Of a stretch of DNA of 64,000 bases, positions 16,990 to 24,884 are shown in pieces. The notes under the pieces were generated by a model. It was not told where the DNA came from. It did not search any database and saw nothing but the letters and a program-made list of their open reading frames with translations. The stretch comes from Planctomycetaceae bacterium. GTDB lineage: Bacteria > Planctomycetota > Planctomycetia > Pirellulales > Pirellulaceae. The position numbers and the translations under genes were made by a program. How positions within the stretch are numbered: the first letter of the stretch is position 1; every line of letters begins with the position of its first letter. The stretch spans positions 186,001 through 250,000 of the forward strand of contig JACKHN010000002.1 of NCBI GenBank assembly GCA_020638975.1, in the 5' to 3' direction.

Positions 16990-18480
16990 TTAGCCACGCT
17001 CACTAGGAGTCCGCAGCTCTTCGGTGTCGCCTCCATACTTGGCTTCTGGTATCTCGTCTTCGTGCTCAAAGCCGCTGATCGCATGATCGATCGCGACGGT
17101 CTCGTTCTTCTCAGCCTCGAACGGAATGTCCTTGAACTCGGCCTCGGACGTGATCAGGTCGATCACCTTTCGCTCGATGATCTGATTGCGAAGCGCGTCC
17201 ATCTGACCGCGTTTTTCCAAGCGGGCGCGAATCCGACGCGATGATTCGTTACTTTGACGAGCAATCAAGAGGATTTCGGCATCGTAATCGCTAGGCTCGG
17301 CATCGATTTCATGGTCTTCGGCAAGTCGCTCGAAGATAAAGTGCTCTTTCAGCGCTCGTTCGGTCGACGCCAAACTGTTTTGGCGCAATTGATTTTGGTG
17401 CTGGCGAATAACGTCGTCCGCGAACCCGCTGGAACGAAGTTCCAAAACCGCTCGCTCCAATTCACGACGGCCTTGACGACGCAACATATCGGGCGGCAAT
17501 TCCCAATTGGCATCCTTTGTCAAAACTGCGGTGATTTGTTGGCGGATTTTGCGTTGCTGATGGTACGTCAACTGACGTTCCAACTCGCCACGCACTGCAT
17601 CGCGAAGCTCTTCTTCGTCCTCGAAACCGCCGATGCGATCGAGAAACGCAGGCGACATCGCCGGTAATTCGAGACGTCGCACTTCGGTGATTTCAATGTC
17701 CGCCGAAACCTCTTTGCCACGAAGAGACTCCTTCTCGGCTTCGTCGCTGATTTTGATCTTGATCTCGTGGTGGTCACCCACCTTGGAACCGATCACCAGC
17801 TTATCAAAGCCTTCGATGTTACCATCGCTGAAACTAAGCGTGGGCTTGATTTCGACCGTATAATCCTCGACGCGCGACAACTCTTCGTCACCGTCTTTGA
17901 AGATGATATTCAGTGTGATGTGGTCACCGGCTTCCGCCGCACCGGACTTCTCGACCATGTGCCCATAGCGAGCCAGCAAACCGGTCAAGTGTTCCGTGAC
18001 TTCCTCATCCGTGTACTCGTGGTCTTGCCGCTCAAGCTTCAAGCCCTTCCACTCGGGCATGTCGAACTCGGGGCGAACTTCGATGTCGAACTCGAACGTC
18101 ATCGGACCATCGTCTGGCAATTCAATGGCCTCGAAATCAAAATCGGGCTCGCTGATGGCCGAGAAATCGCAATCCTCGCTGGCTTGCGTCACACTGTCCA
18201 TTAACAGCGAACCTTTGACTTGGTTCGACATCTGTTCGCGGAAGCGACTCTCGACGAGTTTCCGCGGGGCACGTCCCGGACGGAACCCGGGGACTTCTGC
18301 CTTCGGGGCCAGATCATCAAACGCTTCTTTGAAATAGCGTTCAATGTCGTCCTTCGCCACGGTAACCGTGACGTGGCGTTGGCAAGCACTGGGCTTATCA
18401 ACTTTCACTTCGAGAGCCAATTTTGGCTTCCCTTGTTCCGACGCTTCTTCAGGTGCTAATTCAGTGTCAGGAGTCGCCAT
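16990..18480 (-). CDS. tig: Trigger factor (ribosome-associated peptidyl-prolyl isomerase)
   Basis: The 496-residue trigger factor is the chaperone at the ribosome exit tunnel. The ribosome-binding signature GFRPGRAPRKLVESRF lies in the N-terminal domain near residues 64-79. A PPIase (FKBP-like) domain follows from about residue 165 (AAEAGDHITLNIIFKDG), then the C-terminal helical arms. It is somewhat longer than the usual ~430 residues because of an N-terminal extension and an acidic C-terminal tail (FEHEDEIPEAKYGGDTEE). The ATG at 18480 is chosen; the open frame continues upstream through a tRNA gene and cannot all be coding. The order tig-clpP is common in bacteria. Confidence 0.95.
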   Translation of the reverse strand: MATPDTELAPEEASEQGKPKLALEVKVDKPSACQRHVTVTVAKDDIERYFKEAFDDLAPKAEVPGFRPGRAPRKLVESRFREQMSNQVKGSLLMDSVTQASEDCDFSAISEPDFDFEAIELPDDGPMTFEFDIEVRPEFDMPEWKGLKLERQDHEYTDEEVTEHLTGLLARYGHMVEKSGAAEAGDHITLNIIFKDGDEELSRVEDYTVEIKPTLSFSDGNIEGFDKLVIGSKVGDHHEIKIKISDEAEKESLRGKEVSADIEITEVRRLELPAMSPAFLDRIGGFEDEEELRDAVRGELERQLTYHQQRKIRQQITAVLTKDANWELPPDMLRRQGRRELERAVLELRSSGFADDVIRQHQNQLRQNSLASTERALKEHFIFERLAEDHEIDAEPSDYDAEILLIARQSNESSRRIRARLEKRGQMDALRNQIIERKVIDLITSEAEFKDIPFEAEKNETVAIDHAISGFEHEDEIPEAKYGGDTEELRTPSERG

Positions 18481-18526
18481 CGAAGTGATAAGTCTTTTCT
18501 GAGAAGCCACTTGCAAAATAAAAAAG

Positions 18527-18599
18527 AGCGGGTGATGGGATTCGAACCCACGACAACAACGTTGGCAACGTTGTGCTCTGCCAACTGAGCTACACCCGC
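18527..18599 (-). tRNA. tRNA-Gly (anticodon GCC)
   Basis: The reverse complement folds with acceptor GCGGGTG/CACCCGC, D stem GCTC/GAGC, anticodon stem CAACG/CGTTG, loop TTGCCAA and T loop TTCGAAT. The anticodon is GCC. CCA is not encoded. A CTTTTTT tract follows on the minus strand, then tig 46 bases away. Confidence 0.96.
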
Positions 18600-18751
18600 A
18601 CTTCACGTCCGTCACCGTAAAGGCAACGGTCCCGTAATTTGTACGATCTCAGGATTATAAGACGCCAATGCTCGCTTGCAAGGGCAGTTAGATGATCGGC
18701 AGGAAAACGCCCTGCTCCTCAGACAATCTCGGCAAACTCTTTCCTGATAAG

Positions 18752-18985
18752 TTAGGCAGCCGAGTTCTGTTCGAGGCGACCCGAAATCGATTTCCAGATC
18801 AGTCTTGAAACGCAAACCGCCGCTACCAGGAGGCCGAGTCCAACCCCAATGTGCAACGGTTCGGTGAGATAGTGTGTCAGGCCGAAGTCGTCGCCCGGTT
18901 CGCCATGCCCTGGATGAGCTTGGGCAACAGCAGCGCATAAGAGAGTTCCAATACCGACAGCGATTAGTGGGAACCGAGTAGTCAT
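18752..18985 (-). CDS. Small exported or membrane protein
   Basis: The 77-residue protein starts MTTRFPLIAVGIGTLLCAAVAQA, a clear signal sequence, followed by the His-rich AHPGHGEPGDDFGLTHYLTEPLHI, a second hydrophobic helix (VGLGLLVAAVCVSRLIW) and a short polar tail. The HPGHG motif suggests metal contact, as in small HupE-like or copper-related proteins, but this is only suggestive. The start at 18985 is chosen because the signal sequence begins there; the open frame extends further upstream without coding character. No operon partner is evident. Function unknown. Confidence 0.6.
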   Translation of the reverse strand: MTTRFPLIAVGIGTLLCAAVAQAHPGHGEPGDDFGLTHYLTEPLHIGVGLGLLVAAVCVSRLIWKSISGRLEQNSAA

Positions 18986-19248
18986 TTGCCGAAGCCTTTT
19001 GGGGGCGAAGAGTAGCAGGTCACGTTGAGATTGAATCAGTTTACGCTCGGCATGCGAGCGGGCCAAGACTGGTTGTAACGGACGATCTCTCACCAGGTGG
19101 GTCCAGCTTATAGCATCGGTACCGTAATTTCCACAGCTTGAGCGACATGGAAGTTTCTAATGAGTATTATCTCTATCCGGCGGATGCCAAGGAACGTAGA
19201 CGCGATGGATAGCGGTCGGGGACGGGAAATGCCAGCGAGCTTTGATCC

Positions 19249-20145
19249 ATGCCTTTAGAACGACTCCCCATCGGCGTGATTGGTCTAGGCCTGCTGGGAA
19301 CGGCTGTGGCAGAACGCTTTCTAATCGAAAATCCTGCGGTCGTTGGCTTCGATCCGGACGCCATTCGATGTGATCATCTTCGGCGACTCGGCGGATCCAC
19401 AGCGGACCAAATCAGCGACGTTTGTGGTGCATGCGATGTCATCGTACTCAGCTTGCCGAACAGCAGCGTCGTCACTTCCGTTATTCAGCAACTCGCCTCC
19501 GCGTTACGAGCGGGCATGACGATCATTGATACAACGACGGGCGATCCTGACCAAATGGTTGCCATCGGGAAGTCGCTTGCCGAGCAGGGCGTCGGCTATC
19601 TTGAGGCCAACGTTGCTGGCTCGAGCGTTCAGATGCGAGAGGGAACCGCCACGGTTTTTCTCGGTGGCGATCCCGAGCTAATTGCAGCGAACGAAGCGGT
19701 GCTATCGATCATCGCGCCGAAACGTGTGAGCCTGGGGCCGGTTGGCTGTGCATCGAAGTTTAAATTGGTTCACAACTTGGTTCTCGGCTTGCATCGTGCC
19801 GTGTTGGCCGAGGGCTTGTACTTCGCGGAGTCGCTCGGCTTCTCTCCTACAGACACGTTGGCGCTCCTGCAAGAGACGCCAGCTGCGTCAGCCGTCATGG
19901 CGACGAAGGGCAAAAAAATGGTGGCTCGCAACTACGACGTTCAGGCTCGCCTCTCACAACACTTGAAGGATGTTCGCCTGATGCTGGAGATGGCTGACCG
20001 TGCTGTGGCGCACATCCCGCTTTGTGAATTGCACCGTGAGCTACTTGAGCGAGCGGAATCGCTTGGATTCGGAGACGCTGACAACAGCGCGATCATCGAA
20101 GCGTACTACTCAGACGGTGCGGGCGACTCAGACACATCGCATTGA
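19249..20145 (+). CDS. NAD(P)-dependent beta-hydroxyacid dehydrogenase family protein
   Basis: The 298-residue protein belongs to the 3-hydroxyisobutyrate/6-phosphogluconate dehydrogenase family. The Rossmann motif GVIGLGLLG is at residues 9-17, with acidic D35 (VGFDPD) after strand 2, which suggests NAD preference. ANVAGSSVQMREGTATVFLGGD corresponds to the substrate-binding segment, and the catalytic lysine is in GCASKFKLVHN near residue 172. Family members oxidise 3-hydroxyisobutyrate, tartronate semialdehyde and similar acids; the substrate is not deducible. Length is normal. It stands alone on its strand, with the next secreted-protein gene 89 bases downstream. Confidence 0.9.
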   Translation: MPLERLPIGVIGLGLLGTAVAERFLIENPAVVGFDPDAIRCDHLRRLGGSTADQISDVCGACDVIVLSLPNSSVVTSVIQQLASALRAGMTIIDTTTGDPDQMVAIGKSLAEQGVGYLEANVAGSSVQMREGTATVFLGGDPELIAANEAVLSIIAPKRVSLGPVGCASKFKLVHNLVLGLHRAVLAEGLYFAESLGFSPTDTLALLQETPAASAVMATKGKKMVARNYDVQARLSQHLKDVRLMLEMADRAVAHIPLCELHRELLERAESLGFGDADNSAIIEAYYSDGAGDSDTSH

Positions 20146-20234
20146 ACTGGGAAGTTCTTGCGAAAGATGCGGGCAAACGAGTATCTTGTGACGTTAGATG
20201 GTTGCTCTCACTCGCTTCACGATTGGAGGTTGGA

Positions 20235-20831
20235 ATGTTCCGCAAGCTGTTGATCGCATCGTTGATTGGAGCCGCTTGTTCTCAAGCATTCGCTTCCGAA
20301 GAAGAGCTTCAAGCCAAGATACAACAATTAGAAGCTCGTGTTGCCGAGTTGGAGAAGGCGGTCGAGCCGTTCCTGCGGGAACAGCGAGTGGCTGAAATTC
20401 GCGAGCAAGCTCGCGCTCGCATGCGGAAGGATCTCGAAGTCTACTCGCAGGAACAACTGCAAGAGATCGAGCAACTGTATCAGGTCGCCAATCAGAATTG
20501 GCGTTCCGAGGAGGGTAAAGCAAGCTTGAAGAAGCTGATCGACTCCTATGATAAGGCCAACAGAACGGGGTGCGCGTTGTTGTATCTCGGCCAAATGAGC
20601 GAAGGCGACGAACAGGTTCAGTATCTAACCCGAGCAATCGAGGAGTTCAGTGATTGCTGTTACGGCGACGGAGTCCAAGTCGGCGCTTACGCTCGATTCG
20701 TGTTGGCTCAGCGGCATCGCGCTGATGGCGAAACGGACAAGGCGAACAAACTAGTCGACGAAGTGAGAAGAAAGTATGCTCACGCGATCGACCATCGCGG
20801 GCAACCGTTGCTAGCAAGCGACGAGAACTAA
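20235..20831 (+). CDS. Secreted coiled-coil/TPR-like protein, unknown function
   Basis: The 198-residue protein starts MFRKLLIASLIGAACSQAFA, a signal peptide with an AFA-type cleavage site. A heptad-rich helix follows (EEELQAKIQQLEARVAELEKAV, about residues 21-43). The rest resembles tetratricopeptide-type helical repeats (LKKLIDSYDKANRTGCALLYLGQM; YLTRAIEEFSDCCYGDGVQVGAYARFVLAQ). The periplasm is the likely location. ATG 20235 is chosen because GGAGGT lies just upstream and the signal peptide begins there. A hairpin at 20901-20931 may be its terminator. Planctomycete genomes hold many such proteins; no specific function is claimed. Confidence 0.72.
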   Translation: MFRKLLIASLIGAACSQAFASEEELQAKIQQLEARVAELEKAVEPFLREQRVAEIREQARARMRKDLEVYSQEQLQEIEQLYQVANQNWRSEEGKASLKKLIDSYDKANRTGCALLYLGQMSEGDEQVQYLTRAIEEFSDCCYGDGVQVGAYARFVLAQRHRADGETDKANKLVDEVRRKYAHAIDHRGQPLLASDEN

Positions 20832-20900
20832 ACGTTGCCTGGCGCGGCAGAAGCCCAGCCTGACAAAGTGCACCGGGATTCGCTCTTGCAGATCGCTGCC

Positions 20901-20931
20901 GCAGTCGTGCCTTTTCCAGGAGCACGACTGC
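20901..20931 (+). terminator. Hairpin downstream of the coiled-coil protein gene
   Basis: GCAGTCGTGC and GCACGACTGC form a perfect 10-bp stem around an 11-base loop, 70 bases after the stop. No T run follows. Confidence 0.45.
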
Positions 20932-21122
20932 CGATGGAGGCTTGCGGTAGATGCGTCAACTTTGCCGGTTATTGAGACTTTAGCAGTCGATCCGGAAGTT
21001 CTATTTATTCCTGCCGTGCCGGTTCGATCAATTCTAACGGTGAAGAATACAAGGCCCCAGCGTTGATGGACCAGGGTGAGGTGCGCATCACGGGGTACGG
21101 CCCACGAATCGGAGATTCAAGG

Positions 21123-21962
21123 ATGAAGTTTGCAAAGATTACTCTCAGCTTGCTGGCCGTTGCGCTGCTGGCGGCAGCCCCAAGCTCCGCCTTCGCGGGA
21201 CGTGGATTACTAGACGGTGGCTGTGGATGCGCGACTCAGAAATCGTGTGGCTGTCCAGCCCAAAAGTCTTGTGGATGTGCGACGCAGAAGGGCGGCCACG
21301 TTGTTCAGAAAGGACCTATCGTCCAAAAGGGATACGTCCACCAAAAGGCCGAGATCGTTCAGAAGGGCGGAGCCTGCCAGAAGGGTTGCGGGGCAAGCAG
21401 TTGCACCGGATGCGGTAGCTGCTCGATCTGTCTGCCTCGTGTTCTGCCCGCATTGATAAATGGAATCGATGCCGTCCTGAATAAGGTTTTCTGCTGCGAT
21501 CACTGTGGAGCCGCAAAGGGCTGTGGTTGTGCCACGCAAAAGGGGCACGTCTACCAAAAGGGCCATATCGCACAGAAGGGACACATCGCACAGAAGGGGC
21601 ACATCGCGCAAAAGGGCAGCAGTTGCGGTTGTGGCGAATCGCATCAAGGAGCCAGCAATCCGTTCATCGACGACCTTCAGCCGCCGCCGGTACTGGAGCT
21701 TGATGGCGATGCTCGCGTTGTTCCACGTCGCGAAGTTGCTCGACCCGTTAGCCAAAGCGCGACTCCAAGCACGCCGCGCTCGGTGATTAAGACTGCTTCG
21801 GCAACGTCAGGCGAGCCGCGTACTCTGCCGGCCGAGCTTGTTTCGCCGATCGAACAAATTCGCGAAGCAAGGATAACACCGACGCCCGTGAAACCGACCG
21901 TTATCCGCACAAGTGCCACTTCCACAAGCGGCTTGGTGGTGCCATCAAATCCGCTTCGCTAA
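21123..21962 (+). CDS. Secreted Cys-rich Gln-Lys repeat protein
   Basis: The 279-residue protein has a signal peptide (MKFAKITLSLLAVALLAAAPSSAFA). Residues about 37-170 carry thirteen x-x-Q-K-(G/S/A) units, such as CATQK, HVVQKG, PIVQKG and three successive HIAQKG, interspersed with CGC, CSIC and CCDHC cysteine groups. A proline/threonine-rich tail follows, containing GASNPF and ending VVPSNPLR. Near-identical consecutive HIAQKG units are repeated at DNA level near 21560-21615. This could be an extracellular matrix, wall or metal-binding protein cross-linked by disulfides or isopeptide bonds (Gln and Lys are the transglutaminase pair), but that is speculation. I do not recognise a named family. 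The start at 21123 is chosen for the signal peptide. Confidence 0.75.
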   Translation: MKFAKITLSLLAVALLAAAPSSAFAGRGLLDGGCGCATQKSCGCPAQKSCGCATQKGGHVVQKGPIVQKGYVHQKAEIVQKGGACQKGCGASSCTGCGSCSICLPRVLPALINGIDAVLNKVFCCDHCGAAKGCGCATQKGHVYQKGHIAQKGHIAQKGHIAQKGSSCGCGESHQGASNPFIDDLQPPPVLELDGDARVVPRREVARPVSQSATPSTPRSVIKTASATSGEPRTLPAELVSPIEQIREARITPTPVKPTVIRTSATSTSGLVVPSNPLR

Positions 21963-21985
21963 ACGGACGCTGGTGAGCCTGTCGG

Positions 21986-23128
21986 TCACGCATTGAGAGC
22001 TTGATCGAGGTCAGCACGAAGATCATCAAAGTCTTCGAGTCCGACCGAGATCCGGATCAGCTCATCCCGAATCCCGTGAGACAGCCGGTCGGCGGCGTCG
22101 TAGCTCGCATGCGACATCGCCGCTGGCTGTTCGATCAGGGACTCGACAGCTCCCAAGCTGACCGCCAACTGAAAGAGCTTTGTGGATTCAACGACTCGTT
22201 TTGTCTTCTCAAAGCCGCCAGCGACTTCGAAGCTCAGCATTGCACCAAAGCCACCGTCCATTTGCTGAGCGGCGATCGCGTGGCCTGGATGATTCGACAA
22301 CCCTGGATAGAGAACCCGTTGGATGCGTGAATCGGAATCGAGAAACTCGGCCAAGCGTTGTGCCGTCCGACATTGCTCACGAACACGCAACTCCAAGGTT
22401 TTCAACCCACGAGACATCAGAAACGAATCAAACGGACTGAGCACCGCGCCCGTCGCGTTTTGGATGAAATACAACCGCTCATACAGATCTTTGTCCGCCA
22501 CGACGATCGCTCCGCCCAATGTATCGCTATGTCCGCCGAGATACTTGGTCGCGGAATGCATCACGATATCGATGCCCAATTCCAATGGACGCGTTAGCAC
22601 CGGCGTGGCAAAAGTATTGTCGACGGCCGTCAAGACACCATGCCGCTTGGCAATCGCAACACATGCTTTCAAGTCCGTGATCGACATCAAAGGGTTGCCG
22701 GGCGACTCGAGCCAGAGCAGTTTTGTTTGTGGAGTAATGGCTCGCTCGAAGGCGTCCAAATCGACAGTTGAAGTCAATGAAACGGAAACTCCCGACCGAT
22801 TCAAGATCTTGTGCAGGAGTCGATAGGTCCCACCGTAAATGTCCGACCCCGCGACGATGTGCTCACCCGATTCCAGGAGCATCGTCACGCAGTGGGTCGC
22901 CGCCATGCCGGATGAGAACGCGAGAGCGGCAGTTCCCGACTCGAGCGATGCCAGTGTTTGTTCGAGATTTTTTCGCGTCGGATTCCCGCTCCGCGCGTAG
23001 TCGAACTCGCGCCACTCTCCGGCATGGTGTTGGACGTAGGTCGTAGCGACGTGGATGGGCGGAACGACCGCACCCGTCTGCTCGTCTCGATCGTTGCCAA
23101 CGTGGATGGCTCGCGTGCGGAACTTCAT
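21986..23128 (-). CDS. PLP-dependent trans-sulfuration enzyme (cystathionine synthase/lyase type), first copy
   Basis: The 380-residue enzyme belongs to the Cys/Met metabolism PLP family, which makes or breaks cystathionine or homocysteine-type thioethers. It has the tyrosine loop DYARSGNPTR near 43-52, SSGMAA near 72-77 (phosphate cup), DNTFATP near 170-176 and the PLP lysine K195 in HSATKYLGGHSD. The C-terminal SLGAVESLIEQPAAMSHAS is the substrate-carboxylate segment. Motifs alone do not separate gamma-synthase, beta-lyase and gamma-lyase. The ATG at 23128 overlaps the stop of the paralogous upstream gene by four bases, so the two are co-translated. Confidence 0.93.
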   Translation of the reverse strand: MKFRTRAIHVGNDRDEQTGAVVPPIHVATTYVQHHAGEWREFDYARSGNPTRKNLEQTLASLESGTAALAFSSGMAATHCVTMLLESGEHIVAGSDIYGGTYRLLHKILNRSGVSVSLTSTVDLDAFERAITPQTKLLWLESPGNPLMSITDLKACVAIAKRHGVLTAVDNTFATPVLTRPLELGIDIVMHSATKYLGGHSDTLGGAIVVADKDLYERLYFIQNATGAVLSPFDSFLMSRGLKTLELRVREQCRTAQRLAEFLDSDSRIQRVLYPGLSNHPGHAIAAQQMDGGFGAMLSFEVAGGFEKTKRVVESTKLFQLAVSLGAVESLIEQPAAMSHASYDAADRLSHGIRDELIRISVGLEDFDDLRADLDQALNA

Positions 23129-24345
23129 GCTCGTAACGCCTGCTCCAGGTCCGCGATCAAGTCCTCCGCATTCTCGATGCCACACGAGTAGCGGATCATG
23201 TTATCGGGAATGCCGAATCGCCGGCGATCTTCGGGAGTGCATTCGTAGTAGCTCATCACCAACGGCTGCTCGATCAACGATTCCACACCGCCGAGGCTCG
23301 GAGCAATGCGCGGGATCGTCGTGGCATCCACGATGTTTGCCGTGGCTCGCCAATCCGCATCTTTCACAAGGAATGTGATCAAACCGCCATAGCCTCGCAT
23401 CGTTCGCCTTGCGACTTCGTGATACGGATGCGATTCGAGACCGGGATAATAGACGCGTTCGATCCGAGGGTGATTCGCCAGGAACTCCGCAACCGCTTGG
23501 CCCGTGGCGTTCTGCTGCTGCATTCGTAGCCCAAAGGTCTTAATGCCGCGTTCTAGAAGATAGATGTTATGAGCCGAGTTAATCGCTCCCATGATGCCAC
23601 GCAAATTGCGGACGGGCTCCATTTGCTCCTTTGACCCGATGACGACACCGGCCAACAAGTCGTTGTGCCCTGCCAGATACTTCGTGGCAGAGTGCAAGAC
23701 ATAGTCGACACCGTACTCCAGGGGTCGCACATTGAAGGGCGTTGCCAAAGTGGCATCGATCAACGTCTCGACGCCCTTCCGCTTGCCGATTGCGGCGAAT
23801 CGCTCCAGATCAACGATGCTCAAGTGCGGGTTCGTCGGCGATTCGCTCACTAGGAGCTTCGTGCGATCATTGATGACCGCTTCCATGGCGTCGTAGTCGC
23901 AAGCTTTGACTTGCCGCGTGACAACGCCGTATCGCGACAGATGTTTCGAGCAGAATTCGCGGCTGCGATGATAACACTCGTCAAAGAAGACAACTTCATC
24001 GCCGGCGTTCAGCTTCGTCATCAGCAAGCCGACGATGGCGGCCATGCCGCTGGAGAAGAGCAACGCTTCTTCGCCGCCTTCGAGCTCCGCGAGTTTCCGC
24101 TCGACTACCTTCTCGCCCGGATTACCGTAACGACCATACTCTTCTCGCGGTTGCTTCTCTTCGATGAAGTCGATGATCGCTTGGGTGTTGGCGAACGTGT
24201 AGGTCGAAGCACAGATGATCGGATCGGTGATCGAGTCGGCGACCTTTTGATGTGCCTCGCCAGCGTGAACTGCGAGCGTTGATTCGCCGCGGCGCTTTTG
24301 GAGCGGACTCTTCTCGTGCGGGTCGGATGATAAGCGAGTTTGCAT
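23125..24345 (-). CDS. PLP-dependent trans-sulfuration enzyme, second (divergent) copy
   Basis: The 406-residue paralogue has an N-terminal extension and family motifs: EYGRYGNPGEKVVE near 69-82, FSSGMAA near 97-103 and PLP lysine K222 in HSATKYLAGHND. The usual DNTFATP is DATLATP, and the overall pattern resembles plant-type cystathionine gamma-synthases. It is likely the methionine-biosynthetic synthase, with its downstream partner acting as lyase or on another substrate; that division is inference. It is the first gene of the pair. A GC-rich hairpin leader lies directly upstream at about 24390-24460 and could regulate the unit. Confidence 0.92.
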   Translation of the reverse strand: MQTRLSSDPHEKSPLQKRRGESTLAVHAGEAHQKVADSITDPIICASTYTFANTQAIIDFIEEKQPREEYGRYGNPGEKVVERKLAELEGGEEALLFSSGMAAIVGLLMTKLNAGDEVVFFDECYHRSREFCSKHLSRYGVVTRQVKACDYDAMEAVINDRTKLLVSESPTNPHLSIVDLERFAAIGKRKGVETLIDATLATPFNVRPLEYGVDYVLHSATKYLAGHNDLLAGVVIGSKEQMEPVRNLRGIMGAINSAHNIYLLERGIKTFGLRMQQQNATGQAVAEFLANHPRIERVYYPGLESHPYHEVARRTMRGYGGLITFLVKDADWRATANIVDATTIPRIAPSLGGVESLIEQPLVMSYYECTPEDRRRFGIPDNMIRYSCGIENAEDLIADLEQALRA

Positions 24346-24384
24346 AACGCAGGCTCCGAAGTGCTACTCAATTCGTGGCACAAG

Positions 24385-24500
24385 AAGTCGCAGCGGCGTT
24401 GGCAATGACGCGGCCTACAAAAAACGCCGCGTTGCCAACGAAACTGGCGAACTGCGGCGGTTCAATGGCTCTTTAGCAGTTAAGGCTGCAAGCGGCCGCA
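24385..24500 (-). promoter_or_regulatory. Structured leader upstream of the trans-sulfuration genes
   Basis: On the minus strand, CGTTGGCAA-CGCGGC pairs with GCCGCG-TCA-TTGCCAACG around a T-rich loop. Just upstream, AACTGC pairs with GCAGTT around about 20 bases. The position before a methionine/cysteine gene pair would suit an attenuator or riboswitch, but it matches no class I can name with confidence. It could also be a REP-like repeat. Confidence 0.4.
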
Positions 24501-24667
24501 AATCCCTGTGACGCATGCATTGTAGTAGCCGGCTAAACGACAAGCAACTCCCGGCTTCAAGAATAAAACCTTGGTTTTCCAGGCTTGGCGAGGTGTTGCG
24601 GCCAGGCTCTCGAGGTCTCGCGGGACTTCGGAAGCCTAGAGCTGTCTTTCAGCTTGCTTTTAGGATT

Positions 24668-24726
24668 AGCCGTTTGGCGTTAGCCCCGGTTCCTTCGTAG
24701 CAACCGGGGCTAACGCCCAAACGGCT
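24668..24726. repeat. Long intergenic palindrome (REP-like)
   Basis: AGCCGTTTGGCGTTAGCCCC and GGGGCTAACGCCCAAACGGCT pair over about 24 bp with a single-base bulge around TTCCTTCGTAG. It lies between the divergently transcribed trans-sulfuration pair and the secreted LamG-like gene. It is non-coding, and its sequence resembles palindromes I recall as common in planctomycete intergenic DNA. Confidence 0.8.
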
Positions 24727-24884
24727 GATGTCTACAACCCTAGTTCTGAGCAGTCACAAAGCACTCGGCATGGGTGCAGGAATCGCCTTGGCAACTGGTG
24801 TAGACTACAAAGTCGTCAGCCTTCCTGAGGCGACGATCGAACGCCGTTATCGTCCCGACCTTTGCAACCGAGGAAATGATTGAG

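Noticed and set aside
21233..21630. CRISPR-like spaced repeats
   Set aside because: The repeats are in frame, encode QKG units and lack unique spacers; they are protein repeats.
24385..24500. Known SAM riboswitch upstream of the trans-sulfuration genes
   Set aside because: Stems exist, but I could not match the conserved cores of SAM classes I can recall; kept only as a structured leader.
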